NCBI GenBank assembly: GCA_965279735.1
Contig: OZ257260.1
Coordinates: forward strand, 2,046,001-2,110,000
Reading direction: 5' to 3'
From: CAIUGU01 sp965279735
GTDB lineage: Bacteria > Pseudomonadota > Gammaproteobacteria > Steroidobacterales > Steroidobacteraceae
DNA: 64,000 nucleotides
Numbering within the stretch: the first letter of the stretch is position 1; each line of letters begins with the position of its first letter. A program made the position numbers and the translations under genes. Below, in pieces: positions 8,032 to 17,036 of this stretch. The notes beneath the pieces are model-generated. The model saw only the letters and a program-made list of their open reading frames with translations, made no database searches and had not been told where the DNA came from.

Positions 8032-10110
8032 TTACCGTCCAACCGCCGTGACCAGCCGCACCTTGCGACTGTCCGGAATTTCGTTCCACGCGAGCACGTG
8101 CATGCTCGGCACACTCGAACGCATGAAGCGCGCGAGCGTCTGGCGCAGCTGCGGCTGCACGAGCAGCACTGCAGGCTCGCCTGTCAGCTCCTGGCGCTGT
8201 GCCGACTCGGCGAGTCGGCGCTGCAATCTTTCTGCGAGCCCCGGCTCGAGACCGGGGGTACCGCCGCCACTGGTCAGTGATCCCTGCAGAAGCTGCTCGA
8301 GGTCAGGCTCGAGCGTGATCACTGGCAGCTCGTCATTCAGTCCAACGATGTCCTGCACGATCTGCCGGCCCAGTGCGACACGCACCTGCGACTGGAGAAG
8401 CATCGTGTCCTGCGATTTGCCCGCATGCTCTGCGAGGGTTTCGACAATGGTGCGCATGTTGCGGATCGGGACGCGCTCGCCGAGCAGCCCCTGCAGGACG
8501 CGCACGACCGTGCCAAGGGGCAGCAGTCGCGGCACGAGATCCTCAACGAGCTTGGGCGCGGTCTTGGCCAGGGTGTCGAGGAGGTGCTGGACTTCCTCGT
8601 GACCCAGCAGTTCGTGAGCATGGGTCTGCACGACGTGGCTGAGATGCGTCGCGATGACCGTGCTGGTATCGACGACGGTATAACCGAGTGTCTGCGCGTG
8701 ATCGCGCATGGACGGCTCGATCCACACCGCTTCCATGCCGAAAGCAGGATCGCGTGTCTCGATGCCGGTCAGCTTGCCGAAGACGCGGCCCGGGTTGATC
8801 GCGAGATCGCGCTCAGGGTAGGCAACGCCCTCGCCCACCGGCACACCGGCCAGGTTGATGCGATACGTGTTGGGTGACAGCTCGAGGTTGTCGCGGATGT
8901 GCACGACCTGCACGAGGAAGCCGAGATCCTGCGACAGCTTGCGGCGCACGCCGCGAATGCGCGCCAGGAGATCGCCACCCTGCGATTTGTCGACGAGTGG
9001 CACCAGGCGATAGCCGACTTCGAGACCGATGATGTCCACCGGCGGAACGTCTTCCCACGAAAGTTCTTTCGACTCGGGCGACGGCAGCAGTGGCGCTACG
9101 GGCTCTTCGACCTTGGGCTCGACCTTGCCACGACGATGCAGCAGCCAGGCGCCGGCGCCGCAGCCCGCCGCCATCAGCAGGAAGGCCGTGTTCGGCATGC
9201 CGGGAATGATGCCCATGATCGCGAGCAAACCGGCAGCCACAGCGAGTGCGCGCGGTTGACCGAGCAGCTGTCTCGCCAGTTCGCCGCCCATGTCCTGGGC
9301 CTTTGACATGCGGGTCACGATGATCGCCACCGCTGTCGAGAGCAGCAGCGCCGGAATCTGGGCAACCAAGCCGTCACCGATGGTCAGCAACGTATACGTG
9401 CGGGCTGCCTGCGAGAACGGCAGGTCGTGCGCCATCGTGCCGATCGCGATACCGCCGACGATATTGATGATCACCACCAGGATGCCCGCCGTGGCGTCAC
9501 CGCGGACGAACTTGCTGGCACCGTCCATCGAGCCGTAGAAATCCGCTTCTTCACGCACTTCAACGCGGCGTCGACGCGCTTCTTCCTGCGTGATGACACC
9601 GGCGTTGACGTCCGCGTCGATCGCCATCTGCTTGCCGGGCATCGCGTCCAATGTGAACCGCGCGGTGACTTCGGAGATACGGCCCGAACCCTTCGTCACC
9701 ACGACGAAGTTGATGATGGTCAGGATCGCGAACACGATCACGCCGACGATGTAGTTGCCGCCGATGACGAACTCGCCGAACGATTCGATGACATGTCCCG
9801 CAGCGCCCGTTCCCGTATGACCGTGGAGCAGCACGACGCGGGTGGATGCCACGTTGAGCGCCAGGCGCAGCAGGGTCGCGAGGAGCAGGACCGAAGGGAA
9901 CGCGCCGAACTCGAGCGGCCGCGAAACATAGAACACCGCCATCACGATGACGAGCGACAGCGCGATATTGAACGTGAACAGCACATCGAGCGCGATCGGC
10001 GGCAGCGGCAGCACGATCATCGCCAGTACGGCCATCAGGCCGACGGGCACACCCAGCCCCGAGCGCACGATGTCCCGGAACGAAGGCAGGGCCTGGGGAT
10101 TCGCGGCCAT
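8032..10110 (-). CDS. flhA: flagellar type III export protein FlhA
   Basis: Core export-gate protein that forms the nonameric ring receiving substrates and chaperones. 692 residues: an N-terminal membrane half with multiple helices (MAVLAMIVLPLPPIALDVLFTFN...) containing the conserved FHIPEP-type loop (about 140-220, KGSGRISEVTARFTLDAMPGKQMAIDADVNAG), then a large cytoplasmic C-terminal half. Its ATG overlaps the flhB stop codon by one base (TAATG). Confidence 0.96.
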   Translation of the reverse strand: MAANPQALPSFRDIVRSGLGVPVGLMAVLAMIVLPLPPIALDVLFTFNIALSLVIVMAVFYVSRPLEFGAFPSVLLLATLLRLALNVASTRVVLLHGHTGTGAAGHVIESFGEFVIGGNYIVGVIVFAILTIINFVVVTKGSGRISEVTARFTLDAMPGKQMAIDADVNAGVITQEEARRRRVEVREEADFYGSMDGASKFVRGDATAGILVVIINIVGGIAIGTMAHDLPFSQAARTYTLLTIGDGLVAQIPALLLSTAVAIIVTRMSKAQDMGGELARQLLGQPRALAVAAGLLAIMGIIPGMPNTAFLLMAAGCGAGAWLLHRRGKVEPKVEEPVAPLLPSPESKELSWEDVPPVDIIGLEVGYRLVPLVDKSQGGDLLARIRGVRRKLSQDLGFLVQVVHIRDNLELSPNTYRINLAGVPVGEGVAYPERDLAINPGRVFGKLTGIETRDPAFGMEAVWIEPSMRDHAQTLGYTVVDTSTVIATHLSHVVQTHAHELLGHEEVQHLLDTLAKTAPKLVEDLVPRLLPLGTVVRVLQGLLGERVPIRNMRTIVETLAEHAGKSQDTMLLQSQVRVALGRQIVQDIVGLNDELPVITLEPDLEQLLQGSLTSGGGTPGLEPGLAERLQRRLAESAQRQELTGEPAVLLVQPQLRQTLARFMRSSVPSMHVLAWNEIPDSRKVRLVTAVGR

Positions 10111-11222
10111 TATTCAGTCACCTCGACACTCGGCGGCGCAGGCGGCTTTTGCCCAAGACGGCGGGCATCCTGCAACTGGAATACGTAAGTCAGGACCTGC
10201 GCAACCGCCGTGTAGAGCGTCGCGGGAATTTCGGTGCCGATATCGCAATGGCGGAACAGCGTTCTCGCGAGCGGCGGCGCCTCGAACAGCGGAATGCCAT
10301 GCTCTTTGGCGAGTTCGCGGATGCGGGCGGCAACCAGGTCGGCACCCTTGGCGACGACGATCGGTGCGCGCATGCGGTTCTCGTCGTAACGCAGCGCCAC
10401 GGCGAAGTGAGTCGGGTTGGTGATGATGACGCTCGCCGTCGGCACTTCCTGCATCATCCGGCCACGAGCGCGCTCCTGCTGCATCTGGCGGATGCGACCT
10501 TTCACTTCCGGCGAGCCTTCCTGCTCCTTGTGTTCCTGGCGGACGTCCTGCTTGGACATGCGCAACTGTTTGGCGTGATTCCACAACTGGTAGGGCACAT
10601 CGACGCCTGCGATCAGGAGCAGGGACGCCGACATCATGAGCAGCGCCTTGCCGCTGATCTCGAAGGCATGGCCGATTGCGGCGCGAATGGGTTCACTGCC
10701 GAGGCCGAGCAGCGCGCTGGTGTCGTTCCACAGGACGATCACGCCGATCAGGCCGACCACTCCGAACTTTGCCAGCGCCTTGATGAGTTCCACCGCGCTT
10801 GTCACGGAGAACATGCGGCCGATGCCGGTCAGCGGGTTGAGCCGTGTGAAATCAGGCGCCATGGCCTGGGTACTGAAGCTCAGGCCGCCGATCGCCAGCG
10901 GCGCCAGGAGGGCCGCCAGAACGATGATGCCGACCACAGGAGCGCAGGTCATGAAGGCGTGGAGCGTCGATTCCGCCAGTGCGGAGACCATGTGGCCTTC
11001 GTTCATCGCCTCATCACGCGAGATGGTGAGCGCGGAGCCCATCATCGAATACATGTCCGCCGCGAGTGCACCGCCCATCATGTAGAGCGCACTCCCGCCC
11101 GCCAGCATGACCGCTGCGGCATTGAGTTCGCGGGAACGGGGAACCTGGCCTTTCTTGCGCGCGTCTTCAAGACGCTTAGGGGTAGCTCGTTCGGTGCGGT
11201 CATCGGTATCCTGTTCGGCCAT
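10110..11222 (-). CDS. flhB: flagellar export switch protein FlhB
   Basis: Export-gate component whose self-cleavage switches export from rod/hook to filament substrates. Four membrane helices (about 30-215) precede the cytoplasmic domain holding the autocleavage motif NPTH in IITNPTHFAVALRYDEN. 370 residues, with a charged N-terminus (TDDRTERATPKRLEDARKKGQ) typical of the family. Starts 15 bases after fliR. Confidence 0.96.
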   Translation of the reverse strand: MAEQDTDDRTERATPKRLEDARKKGQVPRSRELNAAAVMLAGGSALYMMGGALAADMYSMMGSALTISRDEAMNEGHMVSALAESTLHAFMTCAPVVGIIVLAALLAPLAIGGLSFSTQAMAPDFTRLNPLTGIGRMFSVTSAVELIKALAKFGVVGLIGVIVLWNDTSALLGLGSEPIRAAIGHAFEISGKALLMMSASLLLIAGVDVPYQLWNHAKQLRMSKQDVRQEHKEQEGSPEVKGRIRQMQQERARGRMMQEVPTASVIITNPTHFAVALRYDENRMRAPIVVAKGADLVAARIRELAKEHGIPLFEAPPLARTLFRHCDIGTEIPATLYTAVAQVLTYVFQLQDARRLGQKPPAPPSVEVTE

Positions 11223-11237
11223 GTTCGTCTCCAGGCC

Positions 11238-12020
11238 TTACGCGGGTAGCCGCAACAGCGAACGCACGAGGTCGAGCGCTTCACCGATCAGTTGAATGAA
11301 GCTCGTCTGCACCGCCGGAAGGCCAGCGAGCACGATGACGAGGCCGAAGACGAGCGTGATCGGGAAGCCGACCGCGAAGAGATTGAGTGTCGGGGCTGCA
11401 CGGCTCATGACGCCGAACGCGAGATTGACGACCAGGAGCGCTGTCATGCCCGGGAGCGCAACGCTGAGTGCGCCGGAGAACAACTGCTGCCCCCACGTGA
11501 CGACCATCCACAAGCCATCGCGTCCCAGACCGGCGCCGCCGACAGGCAACGTCGTGAAGCCATCCGCCAGCGCCTGGATCAGGGCCAGATGGCCGTTTAA
11601 CGCAAGGAACGTCAGCGTGACGAGCAGCATGTAGAACTGGCCAATCACCGGCGTGCTTGCGCCGTGCATCGGATCGACGTTGAAAGCGAAGGACAAACCC
11701 ATGCTGTTCGACAGCAACTGCCCGCCCATGGCGAGCGAATCGAAGATCACCTGCAGGATGAAGCCCATCGCGAGACCGATCAGTACTTCATTGGCTGTCA
11801 TCACGACGCCCGTACCGGACAAAGGCGTGATGCCCTGAGGGCCCGGAACCAGCTGGGCAACGAGCAATGTGATGGCACCGGCCAGCGCGATCCGTGTCCG
11901 GGGCGGCACGAAGCGCGCACCGAAGATCGGCGCCACCATCAGGCACGCGCCAATCCGCATGAAAGGCCAGAAAAACTGGCCGATCCATGCTTCGAGCTGT
12001 CCTGTGGTGAGGGTGATCAT
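11238..12020 (-). CDS. fliR: flagellar export protein FliR
   Basis: Integral membrane subunit of the FliPQR export gate. 260 residues, strongly hydrophobic with about six predicted membrane segments and the family pattern near the N-terminus (FWPFMRIGACLMVAPIFG). It follows fliQ by 19 bases and precedes flhB. Confidence 0.95.
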   Translation of the reverse strand: MITLTTGQLEAWIGQFFWPFMRIGACLMVAPIFGARFVPPRTRIALAGAITLLVAQLVPGPQGITPLSGTGVVMTANEVLIGLAMGFILQVIFDSLAMGGQLLSNSMGLSFAFNVDPMHGASTPVIGQFYMLLVTLTFLALNGHLALIQALADGFTTLPVGGAGLGRDGLWMVVTWGQQLFSGALSVALPGMTALLVVNLAFGVMSRAAPTLNLFAVGFPITLVFGLVIVLAGLPAVQTSFIQLIGEALDLVRSLLRLPA

Positions 12021-12039
12021 GGAAGTGAAGCGATCCGGC

Positions 12040-12309
12040 TCAGCCGACCAGGCCAGGAATGCTTTCGAAGAGTTCGCGCGTGTAGCTGACCATGAGCTTC
12101 AGCATCCACGGTCCTGCCACCACCAGCGCAACCGCCATGGCGATGAGTTTCGGAATGAACGACAGCGTCATTTCGTTGATCTGCGTGGCAGCCTGCACGA
12201 CACCCACGAGAAGACCCACGACCAGAGCGGTCAGCAGCATCGGCGCCGACAGCAGCAACGTGATCTCCAGCGCGCGCTGGCCGATGGTCATTACGGTTTC
12301 AGGTGTCAT
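12040..12309 (-). CDS. fliQ: flagellar export protein FliQ
   Basis: Small export-gate subunit of 89 residues with two membrane helices (ALEITLLLSAPMLLTALVVGLLVG and FIPKLIAMAVALVVAGPWML) separated by a polar hairpin (QAATQINEMTLS) that is characteristic of FliQ. The ATG overlaps the fliP stop (ATGA). Confidence 0.95.
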   Translation of the reverse strand: MTPETVMTIGQRALEITLLLSAPMLLTALVVGLLVGVVQAATQINEMTLSFIPKLIAMAVALVVAGPWMLKLMVSYTRELFESIPGLVG

Positions 12310-13046
12310 GAGTAGAAGCTCCCGGCCAGCGTGCCCATCACGAGAGACCAGCCGTCGACGAGGACGAACAACATGATCTTGAACGGCAGCGAGATGAGTA
12401 CAGGCGAGAGCATCATCATGCCCATCGACATCAGCACGCTGGCCACCACGAGATCGAGGATCACGAACGGAATGAAGATCAGGAAGCCGATCTGGAAGGC
12501 GGTCTTGAGCTCGCTCGTGGCAAACGCCGGCACGAGGATGCGCAATGGCACGTCTTCCGGAGTCGCGTAGCCCGTGCCGCCGGAAATGCGGACGAACGTG
12601 GCGATATCGCTCTCGCGTGTCTGGTCCAGCATGAACTGCCTGAGCGGAATGACACCCTTGTCGAAGGCTGTCATCGCATCGAGCGTACCGGCCATGTACG
12701 GCTGGACGGCGTCAGCATTGATCTTGTCAACGACGGGCGACATCACAAACAGCGTGAGGAACAGCGAGAGACCAACGAGCACCTGGTTGGGGGGAGCCTG
12801 GCCGGCACCGAGCGCCTGCCGCAGGATCGCGAGCACGATCACGATGCGCGTGAAGGCCGTGGTCATCAGGAGAATTGCCGGCAGCAAGGTCACTGCCGTC
12901 ATCAGCGCGAGGACCTGCAGCGTCAGCGAATACGTCTGTCCGCCGTTCGCCGCGGCCTGGATGGTCACCGCAGGCAGGCCTTGCGCCATCGCGCCCAAAG
13001 GCAGCGCCAGCAGCAAAAGGAAAATGCAGGACTTCAGGCGGCTCAT
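12306..13046 (-). CDS. fliP: flagellar export protein FliP
   Basis: Export-gate subunit of 246 residues. An N-terminal signal-like segment (CIFLLLLALPLGAMAQG) is followed by membrane helices with the family motifs FTRIVIVLAILRQALG and PPNQVLVGLSLFLT. It overlaps fliO upstream and fliQ downstream by ATGA junctions, which argues for coupled translation of the gate proteins. Confidence 0.96.
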   Translation of the reverse strand: MSRLKSCIFLLLLALPLGAMAQGLPAVTIQAAANGGQTYSLTLQVLALMTAVTLLPAILLMTTAFTRIVIVLAILRQALGAGQAPPNQVLVGLSLFLTLFVMSPVVDKINADAVQPYMAGTLDAMTAFDKGVIPLRQFMLDQTRESDIATFVRISGGTGYATPEDVPLRILVPAFATSELKTAFQIGFLIFIPFVILDLVVASVLMSMGMMMLSPVLISLPFKIMLFVLVDGWSLVMGTLAGSFYS

Positions 13047-13525
13047 TGCAGCCCCAGGCTCTTGCGCAGCAGCGCCTTGAAGTTCGGGGCTTCGGGCTGG
13101 GTGCCGCCGCTGGAATTTGTGGTGTTGGCTGAACCCTGGCCCTGCAGAGGTTCGGACAGGACATGCAGCGTGCTCACCCGGCCCGGCGCTACGCCGAGCA
13201 GGAGCTGCTGGTTGCCAAGCTGGACGAGGATCGCGCGCTCTTTGGCACCGAGCGCAACGCTCGTGATGACCTTGATGGTGCCCGACCCGCCGCCGTTGAA
13301 ATTACGCAGACGCTGCATCAGCCACGCTGCCGCGAAGACGGCCGCCAGCACGATGGCGAGTGCGATCGTCACCTGGACGAAACTGCCTGCGCCGGTGGCT
13401 GGCACTTCGGTGATCTGCGGGGCCGCGAAGGGACGGCTCTCTGCTGCGCCGGCCAGCGCCGCTACGAGCTGCCCAGCCACCATCGCAACCGCGAGCGTGA
13501 TGCTCTTGTGGGTCGAATTCCGCAC
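13043..13525 (-). CDS. fliO: flagellar biosynthesis protein FliO
   Basis: Accessory membrane protein that helps FliP assemble. 160 residues: signal-like N-terminus, one main membrane helix (QVTIALAIVLAAVFAAAWLMQRL, about 52-74) and a cytoplasmic beta-rich region with LGAKERAILVQLGNQQLLLGVAPG, the FliO signature. The start is GTG at 13525, five bases before the fliN stop on the coding strand; no clear Shine-Dalgarno is seen, so an internal ATG at 13483 cannot be excluded. Confidence 0.9.
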   Translation of the reverse strand: MRNSTHKSITLAVAMVAGQLVAALAGAAESRPFAAPQITEVPATGAGSFVQVTIALAIVLAAVFAAAWLMQRLRNFNGGGSGTIKVITSVALGAKERAILVQLGNQQLLLGVAPGRVSTLHVLSEPLQGQGSANTTNSSGGTQPEAPNFKALLRKSLGLQ

Positions 13526-13529
13526 GGGC

Positions 13530-13874
13530 TTATTTCAGCTTGCGGATGCGTTCAGCGGGGCTGATGACATCCGTCAGCCGGATACCGAACTTTTCGTTGA
13601 CGACGACGACTTCGCCGTGCGCGACGAGCGTGCCGTTGACGTAGACGTCGAGCGGCTCACCGGCAGCGCGGTCGAGTTCAACCACCGATCCCTGGTTGAG
13701 CTGCAAGAGATTGCGGATGCTGATGCGTGCGCGCCCGACTTCCAGCGAAAGCGACACCGGGACATCCAGGATCACTTCAAGGTTCACGTCGCGCGAGACG
13801 TCCGGACCGGCCTCCGGTTTCAGGGTTTCAAATTCGGCCCGGGGGGCTGGCTGTTCTGCAGTCGTGGCGTTCAT
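13530..13874 (-). CDS. fliN: flagellar motor switch protein FliN
   Basis: C-ring subunit that binds FliM and export components. The C-terminal SpoA domain is clear (LEVILDVPVSLSLEVGRARISIRNLLQLNQGSVVELDR...). ATG at 13874 with GGAG 5 bases upstream gives 114 residues; an in-frame TTG at 13889 lacks support. It lies 21 bases after fliM. Confidence 0.95.
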   Translation of the reverse strand: MNATTAEQPAPRAEFETLKPEAGPDVSRDVNLEVILDVPVSLSLEVGRARISIRNLLQLNQGSVVELDRAAGEPLDVYVNGTLVAHGEVVVVNEKFGIRLTDVISPAERIRKLK

Positions 13875-13895
13875 GGGAGCTCCGTTCAATCGGGA

Positions 13896-14891
13896 TTATT
13901 TGGAATTGGCCAGTGCGCTCGGCTTGTGACGGCGGACGCGCTCGTCCAGCTTCACGGCCTGCTGGTTGCGCGACATGCCGAAGCCGCCGCGGAAAATCGG
14001 CATGCCTTCGGCCAGCAAGGTGACCTTGCCTTCGAAATCGCATGGCACGATGTCGCCCGGCTTGAGATTCAGGAGATCGCCCAGCTTGATCTGCGCGCGG
14101 CCGAGCAGCGTGGACAGTTCGATCTCGGCGTCTTCCGCTTCCTCGCGCAACGAGGCCATCCAGCGTTCGTCGTGATCAGCACGGTCGCTCTGTACGCCGG
14201 CATCCAGCAGCTCGCGCAGCGGCTCCAGCATCGAATACGGCATCGTGAAATGCAGGTCGCCGCCACCGCCGTCGAGTTCGATGTGGAACTTGGTGACCAC
14301 CACGACTTCGGTGGGGCTCACGATGTTGGCGAAATGCGGATTGATTTCCGAGTTCAGGTATTCGATCTCGATCGGCGCCACGTGCGTCCAGGCCTCGCGC
14401 AGGTCGGCGAACGCCTGTTTGAGCAGCATGTGGATGATGCGGTTCTCGGTGGCCGTGAACTCGCGGCCCTCTATCTTGGCGAAGCGGCCGTTGCCGCCGA
14501 AGAAATTGTCGACGACAGCAAAGACCAGCTTCGGATCAATCACGGCGAGCGCAGTGCCGCGGAACGGGTTGATCTTCACCATGTTCAGGCTGGTGGGCAC
14601 ATGCAACGTGTGGATGTACTCGCTGAACTTGCACATCTGGATGGGCGTCACCGAAATCTCGGGCGTCCTGCGCAGCAGGTTGTAGATGCTGACGCGGAAC
14701 AGGCGCACGAAACGCTCATTGATCATCTCGAGCGTCGGCATGCGGCCGCGGACAATCCGCATCTGCGTCGCGAAGTCGTAGCCGCGCGCCTCGCCCGACG
14801 CCGGTTCCGGCTCCGTTTTCACTGCGCCGCTATCCACGCCGTGAAGCAGCGCGTCGATTTCGTCCTGGTTGAGAACGTCCTGGTCGCTCAT
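13896..14891 (-). CDS. fliM: flagellar motor switch protein FliM
   Basis: C-ring protein that receives CheY-P and changes rotation direction. The N-terminal LNQDEIDALLHGV is the CheY-binding peptide. A middle CheC-like domain (about 50-235) and a C-terminal SpoA domain (about 250-320) follow. 331 residues. The intact peptide, together with CheY and CheZ nearby, means switching is functional in principle even though cheA is not in this window. Confidence 0.96.
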   Translation of the reverse strand: MSDQDVLNQDEIDALLHGVDSGAVKTEPEPASGEARGYDFATQMRIVRGRMPTLEMINERFVRLFRVSIYNLLRRTPEISVTPIQMCKFSEYIHTLHVPTSLNMVKINPFRGTALAVIDPKLVFAVVDNFFGGNGRFAKIEGREFTATENRIIHMLLKQAFADLREAWTHVAPIEIEYLNSEINPHFANIVSPTEVVVVTKFHIELDGGGGDLHFTMPYSMLEPLRELLDAGVQSDRADHDERWMASLREEAEDAEIELSTLLGRAQIKLGDLLNLKPGDIVPCDFEGKVTLLAEGMPIFRGGFGMSRNQQAVKLDERVRRHKPSALANSK

Positions 14892-14900
14892 CGCATCCGC

Positions 14901-15404
14901 CTACTGCATCACGAAGCTGGTGAAGAGAACGGAATCGACGGACTCCGCCTCGCCACCGTTGGCCTTGACGATATGCCGAATGGCCTCGAGCGCCTGGTGC
15001 TGAAGCGCTTCCTTGCCCTCACGCGTCGAGATGGTTTCGTATTTCTGGTTGCCGAGCAGCAGCAACAGGTCGTTGCGGATGACGGGGTCGTGCAGCTTCA
15101 GCTCTTCGGCAACGTGCGGGTCCCGCGTCATGACCTGGATGGCGACCTGCAGGAAGCGCACGAGCCCGCCAGACTCGAAGTTCACGACGAAGGGCGGCTC
15201 GAAACTGACGTAGATGGCCGGCGCAATGGGGTGCGCTTCGGCGGCGGCTTCTTCCCCGCCTGCCTTGTCTTTGCCCATGAAGAACCAGCCGCCACCCGCT
15301 GCCCCGGCCAGCACGACGACAGCGCCCAGGATGAGCGGCAACTTGCTCTTCTTCGGGGCTGCTTCCGCGGCGCCTTCGGGGTTCTCGATAACAGCTTCTG
15401 ACAT
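14901..15404 (-). CDS. fliL: flagellar basal body protein FliL
   Basis: Stator-associated membrane protein, first gene of fliLMNOPQR-flhBA. 167 residues with one N-terminal membrane helix (LPLILGAVVVLAGAAGGGWFFM, about 21-42) and a periplasmic SPFH-like domain (YVSFEPPFVVNFESGG...). A perfect sigma-54 promoter stands about 50 bases upstream. Confidence 0.95.
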   Translation of the reverse strand: MSEAVIENPEGAAEAAPKKSKLPLILGAVVVLAGAAGGGWFFMGKDKAGGEEAAAEAHPIAPAIYVSFEPPFVVNFESGGLVRFLQVAIQVMTRDPHVAEELKLHDPVIRNDLLLLLGNQKYETISTREGKEALQHQALEAIRHIVKANGGEAESVDSVLFTSFVMQ

Positions 15405-15452
15405 CGCGGCGTTTCCTTCTCGGGTTCGGTAAAGAACAGTGAGAACCGGAAG

Positions 15453-15468
15453 AGCAAGGCGCGTGCCA
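15453..15468 (-). promoter_or_regulatory. sigma-54 promoter of the fliL operon
   Basis: On the minus strand the sequence reads TGGCACGCGCCTTGCT, a full match to TGGCACG-N4-TTGCW, 49 bases from the fliL ATG. It makes fliL the head of its own transcript even though fliK is just upstream, and it implies activation by FleQ or the FleR-like protein. Confidence 0.9.
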
Positions 15469-15591
15469 CTGACCCCGGACGACGTCTAAGTGTCTGGGGC
15501 GACGGGATATTGTGGAAATTCCGGAGTGTGAAGCAGGACACACTCGAAAAACGGCGACGGAAAATTGGCGTCGCGAGGGACGCGCGGAAGA

Positions 15592-16554
15592 TCAGGCGTA
15601 GGCGTCGAGAAGGCCTCGGCGAAGATGAGCGATCGGGGTGGTTTCGGAGGCTTCGGAGATGTCCCCGTTTTCCCGACCCAGGCCGGGTGTCTGGTGTGAC
15701 TGACCCTGTGCGTTGGGCGACTGCTGGAAGACACCGGAGTGGGCCAGCGACATTCCCTGCGCGGCAAAGAGTTCACGCAGACGTGGCAACGCCTGCTCAA
15801 GCGCAGCGCGGGTATCGACGTTGGACGCGCCGAACCACACGGTGGCCTGGTCGTCCTGCACGGAAATCTGGACTTCGAGAGGCCCCAGATGCTCGGGCGA
15901 AAGCTTGAGCGAAGCCAGGTGATGGCCTTTCTCGGCCATGAGCTGCATCCGCGCACCCAGTTCGTCGGACCAGGCAGGCGTGCCGACGTGGTTCTGGAGC
16001 GGGCGCGATACGGCGTTGTCATTCGCCGGTGTGCGAGCGGTATTCGGTGTTTCCTGCAATTGCAGCGCGCCGGACGGCAGCGACTGGGATGGGGCATCCC
16101 CCGCCTGACTCTGCGCATCAGCACCCTGTTCCTTGAGCAGTGTCTTCAGTTCCTGCGCCCCATCGGCCCCAGCGAGTGCAGCAGCTACGGTGGCTTCAAG
16201 GCTCACGCCAGTTGCCGCGATGGCATTCGGAGCGGCTGCCCCTGATTGCCGGGCCGCAGCCTGGGCAGTACGCAATTCGGAGGGTTGCATGAGAGGCAGC
16301 ATCGCCAGCAATGCCGCAGCATCTGTGTCAGCGGGGTTGCCTGAATCTTCATCGGCAGCATCGAGCAAGGCATGCACCAACGGATTCGCAACAGGCGCAG
16401 GCGTTTCCGCAGGCTCCGCGAGTCCAAGGAGCTGCATGAGGGCATCTGCGAAGCCGCCTTCCGGACTCCCGGTAGCCGCATTGGCCGACTCAGTCTGCCC
16501 CGCTTTGGAAGCCTGCGGCGCGGCGGTGGCGATGGGTAGTCCGGTGGCAACCAT
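15592..16554 (-). CDS. fliK: flagellar hook-length control protein FliK
   Basis: Exported ruler protein that measures the hook and triggers the FlhB switch. 320 residues: a long low-complexity Ala/Pro/Gln-rich N-terminal part (about 1-190) and a compact C-terminal hook-length domain (about 195-285) with LKLSPEHLGPLEVQISVQDDQATVWFGASN, the conserved FliK signature. It starts 38 bases after fliJ. Sequence identity outside the C-terminal domain is expected to be low. Confidence 0.92.
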   Translation of the reverse strand: MVATGLPIATAAPQASKAGQTESANAATGSPEGGFADALMQLLGLAEPAETPAPVANPLVHALLDAADEDSGNPADTDAAALLAMLPLMQPSELRTAQAAARQSGAAAPNAIAATGVSLEATVAAALAGADGAQELKTLLKEQGADAQSQAGDAPSQSLPSGALQLQETPNTARTPANDNAVSRPLQNHVGTPAWSDELGARMQLMAEKGHHLASLKLSPEHLGPLEVQISVQDDQATVWFGASNVDTRAALEQALPRLRELFAAQGMSLAHSGVFQQSPNAQGQSHQTPGLGRENGDISEASETTPIAHLRRGLLDAYA

Positions 16555-16592
16555 GTTCGTCTCTATTGTTCAGTGAAAGGAATACGGCAAGG

Positions 16593-17036
16593 CTATTGCG
16601 GACCGCGCGATCCCGAGCGCTGACCCCGTTCGTCCGACTCACGCTGATCGCGCCGTTCGGCAGCGGTCTGCTCTTCGGTTCGCCAGCGCTCCATGACGTT
16701 GCCGACGGCCTTCGCATGTCGTGCAGCGAGCTGCCAGCGTTCGAGTTCGGCATCGCGTTCGGTCCGGGTCTGGAGCAGAACCTGTGTCTGCTGGGTCACT
16801 GCCTGCGTCAGGCGTGCCAGAAAAACCTGGTAATCCCGGAGACTCGCAGCGCCCGTGCCCTGCCCGGCCCGCACGGCGAATTCGCGTGCATAGTCCGACA
16901 GATAGCGTTCGAGTTCGCCGAGCTTGGCTTCGGCTTCACTCACCCGTCGCTCGCTCAGCGCCAGTTGCTCCGCCTGCTGGCGTTCGCGCTCGTCGATGAC
17001 TCGTCCTGCGGGTGCAAGACGCTTGCTCCGCGTCAT
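16593..17036 (-). CDS. fliJ: flagellar export chaperone FliJ
   Basis: Coiled-coil stalk protein of the FliHIJ ATPase complex. 147 residues, almost entirely charged heptad-like helix (ERERQQAEQLALSERRVSEAEAKLGELE...). Assignment rests on this architecture, length and position directly after fliI, whose stop it overlaps (ATGA). Confidence 0.88.
   Translation of the reverse strand: MTRSKRLAPAGRVIDERERQQAEQLALSERRVSEAEAKLGELERYLSDYAREFAVRAGQGTGAASLRDYQVFLARLTQAVTQQTQVLLQTRTERDAELERWQLAARHAKAVGNVMERWRTEEQTAAERRDQRESDERGQRSGSRGPQ

Noticed and set aside
12981..15401. An 806-codon plus-strand open frame opposite fliO, fliN, fliM and fliL
   Set aside because: It lies antisense to four well-identified flagellar genes, its composition is that of a reversed high-GC gene, and no family features are visible.
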